Positions 28,195 to 38,013 of a DNA stretch of 64,000 bases are shown here, one piece after another. Position 1 is the stretch's first letter. Each line of letters opens with the position of its first letter. The notes under the pieces are model-generated. The model was not told where the DNA came from. It saw only the letters and a program-made list of their open reading frames with translations, and did not search any database. The DNA is from Allorhodopirellula heiligendammensis (GTDB lineage Bacteria > Planctomycetota > Planctomycetia > Pirellulales > Pirellulaceae). A program made the position numbers and the translations under genes. The stretch lies in contig NZ_SJPU01000001.1 of assembly GCF_007860105.1 (NCBI RefSeq), forward strand, positions 1,004,090 to 1,068,089. Reading direction: 5' to 3'.

Positions 28195-29223
28195 ATGCTC
28201 GCCAATATAGACTCAACGATCCATTCCAACGATCTCGATCACATCGTTCAGACCACGGAACTGACGAAGCGATATGGGAACTTCGCCGCACTCCATCGCT
28301 GCAGCCTCGAAGTCCTGAGGGGTGAGATTTTCGGGTTGCTCGGTCCTAACGGAGCCGGCAAAACGACGCTGATTCGGTTGCTGCTCGGATATCTGCATCG
28401 GACGTCTGGGGAAGCGAACGTGGCGGGATACGATCCTGCGTGCGATAGTGTGGAGGTGAGGCGACGGGTGGCGTACCTGCCCGGGGACGCGAGATTGCCT
28501 CGCCATATGAGAGGGCGTGGCGTCTTGGAGTTTTTCGCCCAGATGCACCCCTGTGGTGACGTGCAGCGAACCCTGGATGTTGCCAACCGACTGGATCTCG
28601 ACCTCTCCCGACGGGTGGCGTTTATGTCGACGGGCATGAGGCAGAAACTCGCTCTCGCGGTGGTGTTTGGTCCCCGCACGCCACTGCTGATTCTCGATGA
28701 GCCGACCGCGAACCTCGATCCCAGCGTGCGAGGGGAGGTCCTGTCGTTAGTATTGAGTGAACGCGATGAGGGACGAACAGTGATGTTTTCATCCCACGTC
28801 CTGTCTGAAATCGAACAAACATGCGATCGAGTTGCGTTCTTGCGTCGAGGAGAGTTGGTCCGGAAGCTTGTGATGGAAGATCTTTTTCAACGTCACCGCG
28901 TGACCGCAACACTGAACCCGGATGTCTTCATCCCTGAGCACGACCCATCGGCAGCATTGGGCGAAGTGCCCAGCGATCTACGTGGCCAGATCGCTGCCTG
29001 CCAGATTAGCCCGTTAGGAACCCGTGGGAACCGTGTGCAGATCGACACGGCGGGTGATCTCTCACCCACTCTGGGATGGCTGGCGTCGCTTCCGCTACAC
29101 CATGTTCGCATTGAGCCGCTTGGTCTTCATAGCGTGTACGAGGCCGTGCACCTGGGCCAACCTGACATGTCGAGTGTGCCCCAAGTTGATTCCCGAGTCG
29201 CCGCTAGCGAGGTAGCCCGATGA
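28195..29223 (+). CDS. ABC transporter ATP-binding protein (ABC-2 type)
   Basis: The product is 342 residues. Walker A is GPNGAGKTT (residues ~50-58); the signature is a variant, MSTGMRQK in place of LSGGQ; Walker B and D-loop are LLILDEPTANLDP; the switch His is in SSHVLSEIE. The ~100-residue C-terminal extension is typical of CcmA/NosF-type exporters. It pairs with the permease that starts inside its stop codon (ATGA). The substrate is unknown. In Planctomycetes such two-gene systems are common and generally act as exporters. Confidence 0.9.
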   Translation: MLANIDSTIHSNDLDHIVQTTELTKRYGNFAALHRCSLEVLRGEIFGLLGPNGAGKTTLIRLLLGYLHRTSGEANVAGYDPACDSVEVRRRVAYLPGDARLPRHMRGRGVLEFFAQMHPCGDVQRTLDVANRLDLDLSRRVAFMSTGMRQKLALAVVFGPRTPLLILDEPTANLDPSVRGEVLSLVLSERDEGRTVMFSSHVLSEIEQTCDRVAFLRRGELVRKLVMEDLFQRHRVTATLNPDVFIPEHDPSAALGEVPSDLRGQIAACQISPLGTRGNRVQIDTAGDLSPTLGWLASLPLHHVRIEPLGLHSVYEAVHLGQPDMSSVPQVDSRVAASEVAR

Positions 29224-30206
29224 TTCCCCTCCGCGACATCGGAATCGACCGGATGATGGTTTGTAAGAACATCGGCCAGTCATCATTGCTCTTCGTATTT
29301 CTCGGCATCGCGATGTTCGCCTTTGGCTGGGTTCGAGTGTGGGTAGTCAAGCTACTCGACATGGGCAAGTTCCAGAACATCATTGAGCAATTTCGTGACT
29401 ACGAGCGGTTCGCTCCGGTCCCCTTCGATGCCTTGTTCACATATACCGGCCGCGTTGGCATGACATTTGACGAACCCATTGTCATTCTGTGCACAGTGAT
29501 TTGGTGCGTGGCGCGGGGTACTGACGTTGTCAGCGGCGAACTCGGCCGCGGCACTCTGGAAATGCTCTTGAGCCAACCGATTAGCCGCACCCGTTTCCTC
29601 TTATCACACGCCATCGTCAGCATGACTGGCTTGTTCGCCCTGTGCCTGCTCCTGTGGGCTGGGATGGCAGTAGGCATTCAAACCACGACGATTACAGAGA
29701 CAATACCGCCACCCTCCATTCAGGTACCTTTCCTGGGTTTCCAGATTCCGCTATCAAGCGATCCGGCGACGCTCGACTCGTTCGCACTGAGCCAACGAGT
29801 CAGCCCCGCGACGTACTCCGCCTCAGTATTGAATCTATTTGCCCTGGGTTTCTTTTTGCTAGGCCTTAGCAGCTGTTTGAGCTGTTTCGATCGTTATCGC
29901 TGGCGGACGATTGGTGCCGTGATGACAATCTATGTGATTCAGCTGGTGATGTTTGGACTTGGAAAAACGGCAGAATCATTGGCTTGGCTGCAGTCGTGGG
30001 CGTTTTTTCGATGCTATCAACCGCAAAAAATGACAACGCTGGTGCGTGAAGGCGGTCTTAGCTCGCCGTGGAGTTTTACTGAGGCAATCGAACCGGGTTG
30101 GTATCCGCCCATGTTCTATCCAGGACTGCTTTTTATAATGGGCTTGGCTTGCTACCTGATCGCAATCATCTGGTTTCACCGGAGAGATCTCCCCGCCCCA
30201 CTGTAG
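29220..30206 (+). CDS. ABC-2 type transporter permease
   Basis: The product is 328 residues with about six hydrophobic segments: near residues 20-40, 85-105, 130-160, ~200-225, 232-255 and 295-320. DVVSGELGRGTLEMLLSQPI matches the cytoplasmic segment of NosY/ABC-2 permeases, where E-(x)n-GTLE-LLS-P is conserved. It is translationally coupled to the upstream ATPase through ATGA overlap. Together they form an exporter; the cargo cannot be inferred from the neighbours. Confidence 0.88.
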   Translation: MIPLRDIGIDRMMVCKNIGQSSLLFVFLGIAMFAFGWVRVWVVKLLDMGKFQNIIEQFRDYERFAPVPFDALFTYTGRVGMTFDEPIVILCTVIWCVARGTDVVSGELGRGTLEMLLSQPISRTRFLLSHAIVSMTGLFALCLLLWAGMAVGIQTTTITETIPPPSIQVPFLGFQIPLSSDPATLDSFALSQRVSPATYSASVLNLFALGFFLLGLSSCLSCFDRYRWRTIGAVMTIYVIQLVMFGLGKTAESLAWLQSWAFFRCYQPQKMTTLVREGGLSSPWSFTEAIEPGWYPPMFYPGLLFIMGLACYLIAIIWFHRRDLPAPL

Positions 30207-30334
30207 TTTGCGAAATAGCTGAACGAGATGGCCTAAAACATGCTCCGAATAGAACAGCGATGCTCTGCCCCTGTTCAGGCTTGCCTCGACTCCGTCAAAT
30301 TATCTGACTCCTCCTCCCATATTTTACAAGCGCG

Positions 30335-31273
30335 ATGTCAGAACCTTTCGATACAAAAGTTTCACCGCTGTTCCAGTCAGAGGTCGTGTTAGGACTTTGG
30401 CCGATCGCGGGGGTCACCACAATCGGTGTGACCCCGCGAGATGCTGAGACCACGATCGCGACCGCCATCGACTTGGGGATTCGTGTCTTCGACACCGCCT
30501 ACAGCTACGGTCTCGATGGCGAGGCCGATCGCTATCTAGCAGCGGCAATTCGTGGCAACACTGATCGATTTCACGTTATCAGCAAAGTAGGCCAGCACTT
30601 TCTCGCCAACGGCGAACGGGTCGTCGACAGTAGCCCGGCGACGCTTCGAAAGAATGCCGAGGAATCATTGCGGAGGCTTGGCATCGATTGCTTCGGTACC
30701 TTGATGTTGCATAGCATCGATGACAATGTAGCGATCGAACAGAGTGCCGAGGCGCTTCTGAAGATGCGTGAGGCCGGACTCGCCAAGCGAATCGGCGTGT
30801 GCAACGCGAATGTTCAACAACTTCGCCGCTTTGCCGCGGTCTGCGATTGCGAAGCGATCCAGTGCTCGTTGAATTTGCTGCAGCGAGAGAATCTCGAAAC
30901 GGTGATCGCGGATGCCTCTCGGCACGACTGTGACGTGCTCGTTTACTGGACACTCATGAAAGGACTGTTGGCAGGGAAAATTTCGCCCGATCACGTTTTT
31001 CCTCCCGGTGATAGTCGTCCAGGCTACGCAGTGTTTCAGGGGCAACGGCGGGTTCAAGCCCATCGTGTCGTCGACGAACTCAAGAAAATTGCTCTCGAGA
31101 CAGACCGGAGCGTCGCTGACTTGTCCGTTTCGTGGACATTGTCGCAGCCCGGCGTCACCGCGGCGCTGGTGGGTGCACGCCGGCCGGATCAAATCCGCGA
31201 GGTCGCTTCCGCTCGACCGCTTGAACCAAAGATGCTCGACCGCGTGACTATCGCAATTCACGACAACGGATAG
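30335..31273 (+). CDS. Aldo/keto reductase
   Basis: The product is 312 residues, an NADPH-dependent TIM-barrel oxidoreductase. The catalytic tetrad is recognisable: Asp and Tyr in FDTAYSYG, Lys in ISKVG and His in LMLHSID. The C-terminal part (SWTLSQPGVTAALVGARRPDQI) is the usual cofactor-binding region. The family resembles sugar or steroid-type AKRs; the substrate is not predictable. The following metalloprotease gene begins 5 bases downstream, so the two are probably cotranscribed. Confidence 0.9.
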   Translation: MSEPFDTKVSPLFQSEVVLGLWPIAGVTTIGVTPRDAETTIATAIDLGIRVFDTAYSYGLDGEADRYLAAAIRGNTDRFHVISKVGQHFLANGERVVDSSPATLRKNAEESLRRLGIDCFGTLMLHSIDDNVAIEQSAEALLKMREAGLAKRIGVCNANVQQLRRFAAVCDCEAIQCSLNLLQRENLETVIADASRHDCDVLVYWTLMKGLLAGKISPDHVFPPGDSRPGYAVFQGQRRVQAHRVVDELKKIALETDRSVADLSVSWTLSQPGVTAALVGARRPDQIREVASARPLEPKMLDRVTIAIHDNG

Positions 31274-31278
31274 AGAAT

Positions 31279-31797
31279 ATGGACTGGGATTGGGAACCGG
31301 ACGACGAAGACACTTATACGGCGTACCATGAGGCTGGCCATGCTATCATCGGCTGTGCGCTGGGGGCTCGGATCGAATCGGTTTCCCTCTCGCAGCAATC
31401 CGGTTTTGACGATGAGCAGCCTCGCCGGTTCGGTGACTGCATTGTGAATTGGGGGCGAATTGACCCCGACCACCTCTGGCAGCAACAGCGGGAACTGCTC
31501 ACCATTCTAGCGGGGCCCGTCGCTGAATGGGTTTACCGCGGCGAAGATGCCGACGAATTCGATGCAGCGAGTTGGCAATCGGATTGGCAGCAAGCGCAGC
31601 GATGCGTCGCAACGATGGTCTCTGGTACTGAAAAGCAGCATCGCCTGCTCGGCAGTGTGGTCGCCAGGTTGAGAAAAATGATGTCTCGAGAGCCGGTCTG
31701 GTCCGCCGTCGCGGCACTCGCTGACGAGCTAACAATCGGTGACCCTATTGAGGCTGAGCGAGTCGCCGAATTAGTGTTGTTTTGGTGGCAGGAATAA
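31279..31797 (+). CDS. Stand-alone M41/FtsH-like zinc metalloprotease domain protein
   Basis: The product is 172 residues. YHEAGHAIIG holds the zinc-binding HExxH (His17, Glu18, His21), and the sequence around it is that of the FtsH (peptidase M41) protease domain. The acidic stretch EDADEFDAASWQSDW may provide the third zinc ligand. The AAA+ ATPase and membrane parts of FtsH are absent. Its start 5 bases after the aldo-keto reductase implies one transcript. Function unknown; it may be a protease or an inactive homologue. Confidence 0.7.
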   Translation: MDWDWEPDDEDTYTAYHEAGHAIIGCALGARIESVSLSQQSGFDDEQPRRFGDCIVNWGRIDPDHLWQQQRELLTILAGPVAEWVYRGEDADEFDAASWQSDWQQAQRCVATMVSGTEKQHRLLGSVVARLRKMMSREPVWSAVAALADELTIGDPIEAERVAELVLFWWQE

Positions 31798-31948
31798 TGG
31801 TTCCAGCCAGTTTTGCGATAGATTGCGCAGCGGCGAGCCGCAGATGGTGGAATTGCCAGCGATACACGCGGCGGGAGTGAGCGACTGTTGTCGCGGGTCC
31901 TCCCAGCCAGCAACCTGCTGCTGCCGGTCGGATGACGCGGGCAACAAT

Positions 31949-32323
31949 TCAAACACTGTACTGCTGCAACTCTTCTAAGTCGGCGTACTCCAACGCTGAA
32001 ATATGTGTGGCTTCCAGGTGCACCTGCGGGGCTTTTCCAGCGTCGAACGCTTCTTTCCAACGTGCGGCGCAAAGGCACCACCGATCTCCCGGTTGCAGAC
32101 CAGGAAATTGGTACATTGGCATGGGCGTGCTGAGATCGTTACCGCGGGCTCGACTGAACTCGAGAAACTCGGCTGTCGCGACAATGCACACCACATGCAG
32201 CCCCACATCTTGCCCACCTGTGTTGCAGCATCCATCGCGGTAGAAACCGGTCATGGGGTCGGTGCTGCATACTTCGAGATGGGTGCCGAGAACGTTCTTG
32301 GCGCCGGACAGGTTTGGCGACAT
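31949..32323 (-). CDS. DUF2237 family protein
   Basis: The product is 124 residues. It matches the DUF2237 family closely along its length: NVLGTHLEVCSTDP, TGFYRDGCCNTG, DVGLHVVC, ARGNDLSTP and PGDRWCLCAARW. The family is small, Cys-rich, widespread in bacteria and of unknown function. It lies alone on the minus strand, convergent with the metalloprotease gene. The Cys pairs suggest metal binding, which is inference. Confidence 0.9.
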   Translation of the reverse strand: MSPNLSGAKNVLGTHLEVCSTDPMTGFYRDGCCNTGGQDVGLHVVCIVATAEFLEFSRARGNDLSTPMPMYQFPGLQPGDRWCLCAARWKEAFDAGKAPQVHLEATHISALEYADLEELQQYSV

Positions 32324-32467
32324 GGTGAGTCACTGATGTTCAGGGATGATGAAAAGAGGGCGGTACCACTGTCCCGTCCCAAAACTTGTCTCGGGGCGGT
32401 CCAACTAATTTGCTTCGTCGGGCACTGATCGCGTCCGGCAACAGCGGACGCTCGTTCATGTTCCGTT

Positions 32468-33607
32468 TCAGGCGAGCGTAACCCATTTTCCGTGCTCGAC
32501 ATCGCTTCGGCGAAGGGCGTCGAGAACCCGCTGCGTCTTGATGGCGATTTCACTGGCGCGAGCGCTGGGTGCCCCACTCAGAATGGATTCCGCAAAATCC
32601 CGGACCATGTGAACTTCCTGTGAGTCCGCCTCACCCGATGCATGCTCCCACACAGCGTGCTGTGCGGTGTGCCTTCCAAAGTTCCACCGACAATTGTCAA
32701 TTTGCAGATCATGCATGTGACATTGCCATTTCGCCTCCGCATCGACGTAGGGCAAGACGAAGTCGTCCATTGTCAAATAACCGCGTTCCCCCGTTAAAGT
32801 CGCTGTTTGTTGGTTGACGCAGCGGAACGAGCAAAAGAATCCAGCGGTCAGGTCATTGTCAAATTGCAATTCCGCTTGGAATTCCGATGGCACACTTCCG
32901 CCATCGTATTTTGAAATGGCACGTCCAGATACTGACACGGGCATGCGATCATCCGCCGCCCACAGACTCAGCCGGATGCAGTACCAACCCAAGTCACCGA
33001 GGCAACCGTGGGGTTCCAAATCCGCATCGGCACGAATATTTCCAGCTTCGAACGAATCGTCGGCACAGAATGAAAAGTGGCTCTGGATGCGCCGTAGCTT
33101 GCCAAATCGTTGAGAATCGCCTAGAGAATGCTTCATTGCAGGCAACCGCGCCGAATGGTCAAACATGACACCGTCCATGAAGCCCACGCCTGCCGCTTGG
33201 CAAGCATCGACCATTTCCATGGCGTCGTCAGCATGTACCGCAATGGGCTTCTCGCATAAAACGTGTTTGCCAGCCTTTGCCGCCGCTATCACCCATTGCT
33301 TCCGAACGCCCGTCGGCAGAGCGATGTAAACAGCGTCGATGTCGTCGCGATCAATCAATGCTTGGTAGTCACCGATCGCGACCGGCCGCGCCAAAGTCGC
33401 CTCTCCATCTCCGCCAACGACGACCGGCGGCACCTCCATGGAACAATCATGGATAAATGCTTCGGCCCGCGAGACGTCCCGGCTAGCGACAGCTGCGACC
33501 ACACCGTTGCCACTCATGCGAACTGCCTTCCAGTTCTTACGAGCGATCTGAGCGGCGCCGATGAATCCCCATCGAACGATTTTATTGCAGTTTTTCGGCT
33601 GTGTCAT
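32468..33607 (-). CDS. Gfo/Idh/MocA family oxidoreductase
   Basis: The product is 379 residues from the ATG at 33607. The frame extends to 33703, but the extra part lies in the upstream gene and the Rossmann motif (WGFIGAAQIARK) starts just after this ATG. The dinucleotide-binding half includes YIALPTGVRKQW and CEKPIAVHADDA, the family EKP motif. The C-terminal half is the alpha/beta substrate domain. The likely reaction is NAD(P)-dependent oxidation of a sugar, inositol or related polyol. It lacks a signal peptide, unlike the Tat-exported homologue at 57.3 kb. It overlaps the end of the FHA-GAF-PP2C gene by 26 bases on the same strand. Confidence 0.9.
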   Translation of the reverse strand: MTQPKNCNKIVRWGFIGAAQIARKNWKAVRMSGNGVVAAVASRDVSRAEAFIHDCSMEVPPVVVGGDGEATLARPVAIGDYQALIDRDDIDAVYIALPTGVRKQWVIAAAKAGKHVLCEKPIAVHADDAMEMVDACQAAGVGFMDGVMFDHSARLPAMKHSLGDSQRFGKLRRIQSHFSFCADDSFEAGNIRADADLEPHGCLGDLGWYCIRLSLWAADDRMPVSVSGRAISKYDGGSVPSEFQAELQFDNDLTAGFFCSFRCVNQQTATLTGERGYLTMDDFVLPYVDAEAKWQCHMHDLQIDNCRWNFGRHTAQHAVWEHASGEADSQEVHMVRDFAESILSGAPSARASEIAIKTQRVLDALRRSDVEHGKWVTLA

Positions 33608-35411
33608 GGAGGTTTTCGTCCGTATCGTTAAGGTTTTCTTCAGGTTGACTCGAGCCGGGAGTGGAGGGCGTCCCCGACCCAGAGTCGGGGCTGGCAAGAG
33701 CATCGTCGGTGCGTTCGATGATCACCATGCACATGTCGTCAAACTGCACCGCCTCACCAATGTGCTCAAAAACACTCTTGATGATTTGAGATTTCACCAC
33801 GGCCGCAGTCGACTCGTCTCCGGCATTTGACGTAATAGCGCCTCGAATGATATCACGCAGTGGGTCGGTCCCCCACTCTTCATCATCAATGTCCATCGCC
33901 TCATTGATCCCATCGGTATACATCACCGCGAGATCACCTTTGCGGAACGGATAGGTGGTTACAGCGTACTCCATGCCCTCGTCGATAGCGATCGGCAACC
34001 CAGATTCTTCGTCACCTGGTTCACTGATCGATCCGTCAGACGCAGCGCGGATGATGGGGGGCATGTGTCCAGCATTGACGATCGATATCGTATCCTGGTG
34101 AGGATCGATCACGACGAGCAAGTAAGTAACAAACCGCTCGACATGAAGGCCGCTCATCAAATCATTCAGCCGTTCAATCGCGCGTGCCAGATTCGGTTCG
34201 CTCGCCAAACAAAACTTCGTTTCCGCAGCAAGTTTCGCCATATACATTGCCGCCGCCACGCCATGGCCGACTACGTCCGCGACGACGACACCGACGCGAC
34301 CACCCGGTAGGGTAACGTAATCAAAATAGTCACCACCGATATGATTGGCAGCCTGATAGTAACTTTCCAGGAGATACGTCGGCACCACGGGTGCGGCAGA
34401 AGGCAAAAACGCCTGCTGGACTTCGGTGGCAAGTTTAAGATCTGTCTCGACCTCTTTCTGACGCAATGACTGCTCGTGTAGGCGCGCGTTATTGATGACA
34501 ACGCTAGCCTGCGCCGCCACACCTGTTAGCAGATCGATGTCCTCATCACGAAACTGTCCTCGACCCTGCGTGGAATCGATCTGCAACGCCCCGATCGCCT
34601 TGCCATCGCCATCGTGCAACGGTGCGCACATCATGGATCGAATGGAGAAGTCGGCAATCGATTCGCTGCTATCAAAGCGACTATCGTCCATCGCGTCGAG
34701 CGACAAAATCGTCTCGCCGCTCTCCATTGTCTTCCGAATGATCGTGCGGCTGATTCGCAGAGTCTCTGATTCGTCGACTTTCGAACGCGTCTTCACCCAC
34801 CTTGGTAGCAACGCACCGTCGGGCGTCTCCATCACAACAAACCCGCGATCGGCCGAAGGAAAGACCTCGAAGAGGCTGGCAAGCACCTTCGGAAGGACCT
34901 CGTCCAATGAGATCGCACCGGTTAGATTTCGGTTAATCGCGATAAGTGCTCCCAGTTTCGCCTCGGGAGTGGCGGTCATTTTCAGACCTTGATCGCTACT
35001 TCGAAACTCAATCTTCGAACTGGCGACCACCTGCGTATCCGAATCCTCGACCATCTGGATACCAAAATTGGCACCATCGAAAGTCATCTGATTGGTTCCG
35101 CTGCGGGCAAACTCAGGGACTTCGTCGAAGTGAAACTGCAGTTCCACTTCGCTGATCCGAATGCGGTCGCCTTCGGCGAGGACATGTGGACGCGTCAGCA
35201 ACTGTCCATTAACAAATGTCCCATTGCGACTGCCGAGATCTTCGACCGACCAATCTTTGCCAGTGTGAATCAGTTTGGCGTGATAGCGACTGACCGCGCC
35301 GGCATCGACGACGATATCACAATCTGGGTGTCGACCGATCCGCATCTCATCGCGATCGAGATCAAATCGGTCCGAGGGAGCGCCATTGATGGTGGACGTT
35401 ACATAGGCCAT
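33582..35411 (-). CDS. FHA-GAF-PP2C (SpoIIE/RsbU-type) protein phosphatase
   Basis: The product is 609 residues. Residues ~1-100 form an FHA domain (MRIGRHPDCDIVV, SRYHAKL, GSRNGTFVNG) that binds phosphothreonine. Residues ~150-320 form a GAF sensor domain (APLHDGDGKAIGALQID). A linker helix follows, then a PP2C-type SpoIIE/RsbU phosphatase (~350-560: HIGGDYFDY, VVADVVGHGVAAA, YTDGINEAMD). The tail is Asp/Glu/Ser/Pro-rich. RsbU-type enzymes dephosphorylate anti-sigma factor antagonists. No RsbV or RsbW partner is visible nearby. The FHA domain could read phosphorylation by a Ser/Thr kinase such as the one at 39.7 kb, which is speculation. Confidence 0.92.
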   Translation of the reverse strand: MAYVTSTINGAPSDRFDLDRDEMRIGRHPDCDIVVDAGAVSRYHAKLIHTGKDWSVEDLGSRNGTFVNGQLLTRPHVLAEGDRIRISEVELQFHFDEVPEFARSGTNQMTFDGANFGIQMVEDSDTQVVASSKIEFRSSDQGLKMTATPEAKLGALIAINRNLTGAISLDEVLPKVLASLFEVFPSADRGFVVMETPDGALLPRWVKTRSKVDESETLRISRTIIRKTMESGETILSLDAMDDSRFDSSESIADFSIRSMMCAPLHDGDGKAIGALQIDSTQGRGQFRDEDIDLLTGVAAQASVVINNARLHEQSLRQKEVETDLKLATEVQQAFLPSAAPVVPTYLLESYYQAANHIGGDYFDYVTLPGGRVGVVVADVVGHGVAAAMYMAKLAAETKFCLASEPNLARAIERLNDLMSGLHVERFVTYLLVVIDPHQDTISIVNAGHMPPIIRAASDGSISEPGDEESGLPIAIDEGMEYAVTTYPFRKGDLAVMYTDGINEAMDIDDEEWGTDPLRDIIRGAITSNAGDESTAAVVKSQIIKSVFEHIGEAVQFDDMCMVIIERTDDALASPDSGSGTPSTPGSSQPEENLNDTDENLHDTAEKLQ

Positions 35412-35460
35412 GACATAACCCTCGCTTCGTTTCGTAGGACAGATGATGGATGTAACTGAA

Positions 35461-36063
35461 CTATTTCTTGGCCCGATAGATTTCGGGATTCAGTGACGGG
35501 TCATTGTACATTTTCATCTGCCGATAGGTTTTGTGCTGCATCCGGGCGGCAAACAAGTCGTCAATGAGTGTTTGCAGACTGTGTGACAAATCCGCATGCT
35601 GCACTTGGCACAACTCGACCCGCGCGCCCACCTTCGCACGATGGTCATCGTCAGCGTCTGTCCGATCACGCTGCTCGGCATAGTGATACAGCCGAAGCGC
35701 CATGATCGACAGCCGGTCGATGGCGCTGCCAGCCGTTTCGGTATTGATGGGCAGTGCGGACGTGTCGCCCACTCCGGCCTCGGCCAGCAACACGGTGATC
35801 GCATCATCGATTTTCTCGATCATGTCATTGCGCTGCTGATTCAGCTTGTCGATCGACCTCTTCACTCCGGCGATGCGTTCGTCATTCGCCTCGGGACTGC
35901 GCGCGACGTCTTCTTCGTGCCACAGTCGATAGTTGAACTCATGCTGGCGACAGACGAGATGCTTAAATCCATCATAAGGATTGGCAATGGGCTCGTCGTG
36001 CCACTTGGCCACGCACTCGATTTGCAACTGCGTGATCTCAGAGACCGGAGGGAGAGGATTCAC
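35461..36063 (-). CDS. DUF4254 family protein
   Basis: The product is 200 residues, almost entirely helical in appearance. EFNYRLWHEEDVAR, then GVKRSIDKLNQQRND, then a long helix through MALRLYHYAEQRDR fit the DUF4254 family. The biochemical role is unknown. Its ATG at 36063 lies 4 bases downstream of the ilvC stop, so it is in the ilvHC transcript. A link to branched-chain amino acid synthesis is not implied beyond that. Confidence 0.8.
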   Translation of the reverse strand: MNPLPPVSEITQLQIECVAKWHDEPIANPYDGFKHLVCRQHEFNYRLWHEEDVARSPEANDERIAGVKRSIDKLNQQRNDMIEKIDDAITVLLAEAGVGDTSALPINTETAGSAIDRLSIMALRLYHYAEQRDRTDADDDHRAKVGARVELCQVQHADLSHSLQTLIDDLFAARMQHKTYRQMKMYNDPSLNPEIYRAKK

Positions 36064-36067
36064 TGGA

Positions 36068-37072
36068 TTAAACCTCTTTCTCGTCGATCCAGCTCATCAT
36101 GCGGCGAAGGCCCATGCCAACCTGCTCGACCTCGTGCAGGCGTTCGCGACGGCGAGTTGCCTTGAAGAACGGAGCACCAGCACGGTTCTCGCTGATCCAC
36201 TTGCGAGCGAACTCGCCATTTTGAATTTCTGTCAAAATACGCTTCATCTCCACCTTCGTTTCGGGTGTGATGATTCGCGGGCCAGAGACGTAATCGCCGT
36301 ATTCAGCTGTATTGCTGATGCTGTAACGCATGTAGCTCAAGCCACCCTGGTAGAGCAAATCCACAATCAGTTTTAGCTCGTGCATGCACTCGAAGTACGC
36401 CATCTCGGGCTGATAACCCGCTTCGACGAGGGTTTCAAACCCAGCCTTGACCAGTTCACTGACGCCACCGCACAACACCACTTGCTCACCGAACAGGTCC
36501 GTCTCGGTCTCTTCGGCAAAGCTGGTTTCGATTACACCGCCGCGCGTTCCGCCAATGCCCTTTGCGTAGGCCAAACCGATTTGCTTGGTCGACTCCGAAG
36601 CTCCTTCGCCCAGTGCGATCAAGCATGGCACGCCACCACCCTTTTCATACTCACTGCGGACCAAGTGACCAGGGCCCTTGGGGGCGACCAATAGCGTGTC
36701 GATACCTTTGGGAGGATCAATCTGTCCGAAGTGAATATTGAAACCGTGCGAGCACATCAGCACATTGCCCGGTGACAGATTATCGCGAATGTGATCGCGA
36801 TAAATATCGCCTTGAACTTCGTCGGGCAACAGAATGTTGATCACGTCTGCCGCTTTGGTTGCCTCGGCGATCGACATCGGTTTGAAGCCGTGCTCAACGG
36901 CCAGATCATAGTTAGCCGATCCCGGGCGTTGTCCGATGATGACGTCACATCCGCTGTCGCGTAGATTCTGAGCCTGAGCATGGCCCTGCGAGCCATAGCC
37001 CAGAATTGCGACGGTCTTGCCTTTCAAGTGTGAAAGATCAGCGTCATTTTCGTAGTAAATCGTTGCAGCCAT
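36068..37072 (-). CDS. ilvC: Ketol-acid reductoisomerase (class I)
   Basis: The product is 334 residues, the usual length of the short class I enzyme. [17 protein letters not shown] forms the NADPH-binding loop. [29 protein letters not shown] and [11 protein letters not shown] carry the conserved acidic and His residues that bind two Mg2+ ions. The enzyme isomerises and reduces acetolactate and acetohydroxybutyrate, the second step of valine, leucine and isoleucine synthesis. It follows ilvH by about 100 bases on the same strand. The large acetolactate synthase subunit is not in the window. Confidence 0.98.
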   Translation of the reverse strand: MAATIYYENDADLSHLKGKTVAILGYGSQGHAQAQNLRDSGCDVIIGQRPGSANYDLAVEHGFKPMSIAEATKAADVINILLPDEVQGDIYRDHIRDNLSPGNVLMCSHGFNIHFGQIDPPKGIDTLLVAPKGPGHLVRSEYEKGGGVPCLIALGEGASESTKQIGLAYAKGIGGTRGGVIETSFAEETETDLFGEQVVLCGGVSELVKAGFETLVEAGYQPEMAYFECMHELKLIVDLLYQGGLSYMRYSISNTAEYGDYVSGPRIITPETKVEMKRILTEIQNGEFARKWISENRAGAPFFKATRRRERLHEVEQVGMGLRRMMSWIDEKEV

Positions 37073-37170
37073 CAGTGTGGGGACCTTCTCAGATTTCGGG
37101 GAGAGTTATTAGTTGAGTGTTGAGTGAGTTCGATTCTTAGGGACATCGCAGTGCATCTCGCACGCACAGG

Positions 37171-37713
37171 TTAGGCCTTCACAGCCTCGGCGGACGAACT
37201 GGCGGTGATGCCCTGCTCGCTATCACTTCGAACCATTGCGATCCGTCCAGTACGGACAAGTTCACGGATGCCGTAGGGTCGCACACGCTCGATGAACGCT
37301 TGTACTTTGCCTTCGCGACCGCTGATCTCGATCATGATTTCGTCTGGGCCCACATCCACAACTTTGCCGCGGAAGATGTCCACCAGCTCGCGAACTTCGG
37401 TGCGAACACCACCAGCGGGGGCGCTAATTTTCACGAGCAATAGATCACGTTCGACAAAATCGTTGGAGCTGATATCAAGCACACGGACGACCGTGACGAT
37501 CTTTTCAAGCTGCTTGCGGACCTGTTCGAGGACGCTGTCGTCGCCGACAACGACGAATGTCATCCGCGAAAGTTTCGGATCTTCAGTCTCACCGACGGCG
37601 AGCGAATCGATATTGAAACCGCGCGAAGCGAGCATTCCAGAGATGTGAGCCAATACTCCTGGCACGTTTTGCACGAGCGCCGAGAGTAAATGACGGTAGT
37701 TCGAATTGGCCAT
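37171..37713 (-). CDS. ilvH: Acetolactate synthase small (regulatory) subunit
   Basis: The product is 180 residues from the ATG at 37713, where family homology begins (RHLLSALVQNVPGVLAHISG). The upstream extension to 37890 has no family similarity. The N-terminal ACT domain contains GVLAHISGMLASRGFNIDSL, the valine-binding region of IlvH/IlvN. The C-terminal half is the usual second alpha/beta domain. It activates the catalytic subunit and confers valine feedback inhibition. It precedes ilvC in the same direction. The 240-base leader after the tRNA-Leu terminator shows no clear Leu/Val-rich attenuator peptide. Confidence 0.95.
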   Translation of the reverse strand: MANSNYRHLLSALVQNVPGVLAHISGMLASRGFNIDSLAVGETEDPKLSRMTFVVVGDDSVLEQVRKQLEKIVTVVRVLDISSNDFVERDLLLVKISAPAGGVRTEVRELVDIFRGKVVDVGPDEIMIEISGREGKVQAFIERVRPYGIRELVRTGRIAMVRSDSEQGITASSSAEAVKA

Positions 37714-37954
37714 GACGCAAAAACACAACCCCGGCGAGGGGTGTAAAAGAGGGAGCGGGTCGCGACGACGAAGAGCGGCATGATAAATTCGCCACCCGTT
37801 GCTGCCAAGGGCGGCAACTGTCGACCAAGGCCTGCCATTAAGCTGGAACGTTTTTTGCCCAGTTAACCGGAATTTGTGCGTTGCGAACACTCCGCCGTCC
37901 GGACGACGAGCCAGCCGTCACATGAAAAAAGACGCTCTTCCGGCGCATCCGCAT

Positions 37955-37996
37955 TAAAAAAGGTCCGCCGTGGAATCGTTCCACCGCGGACCTTTA
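37955..37996 (-). terminator. Rho-independent terminator of tRNA-Leu
   Basis: On the minus strand a 12-bp stem (37981-37992 with 37962-37973, one mismatch) and a 7-base loop are followed by six T (complement of 37956-37961). It lies directly after the tRNA-Leu gene and separates it from ilvH. Confidence 0.85.
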
Positions 37997-38013
37997 CGAA
38001 TGATTATCATGAG

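Noticed and set aside
37714-37955. Possible attenuator or leader peptide before ilvH
   Set aside because: No Leu/Val/Ile-rich short frame with alternative hairpins and no T-box motif was found. The nearby tRNA-Leu has its own terminator.
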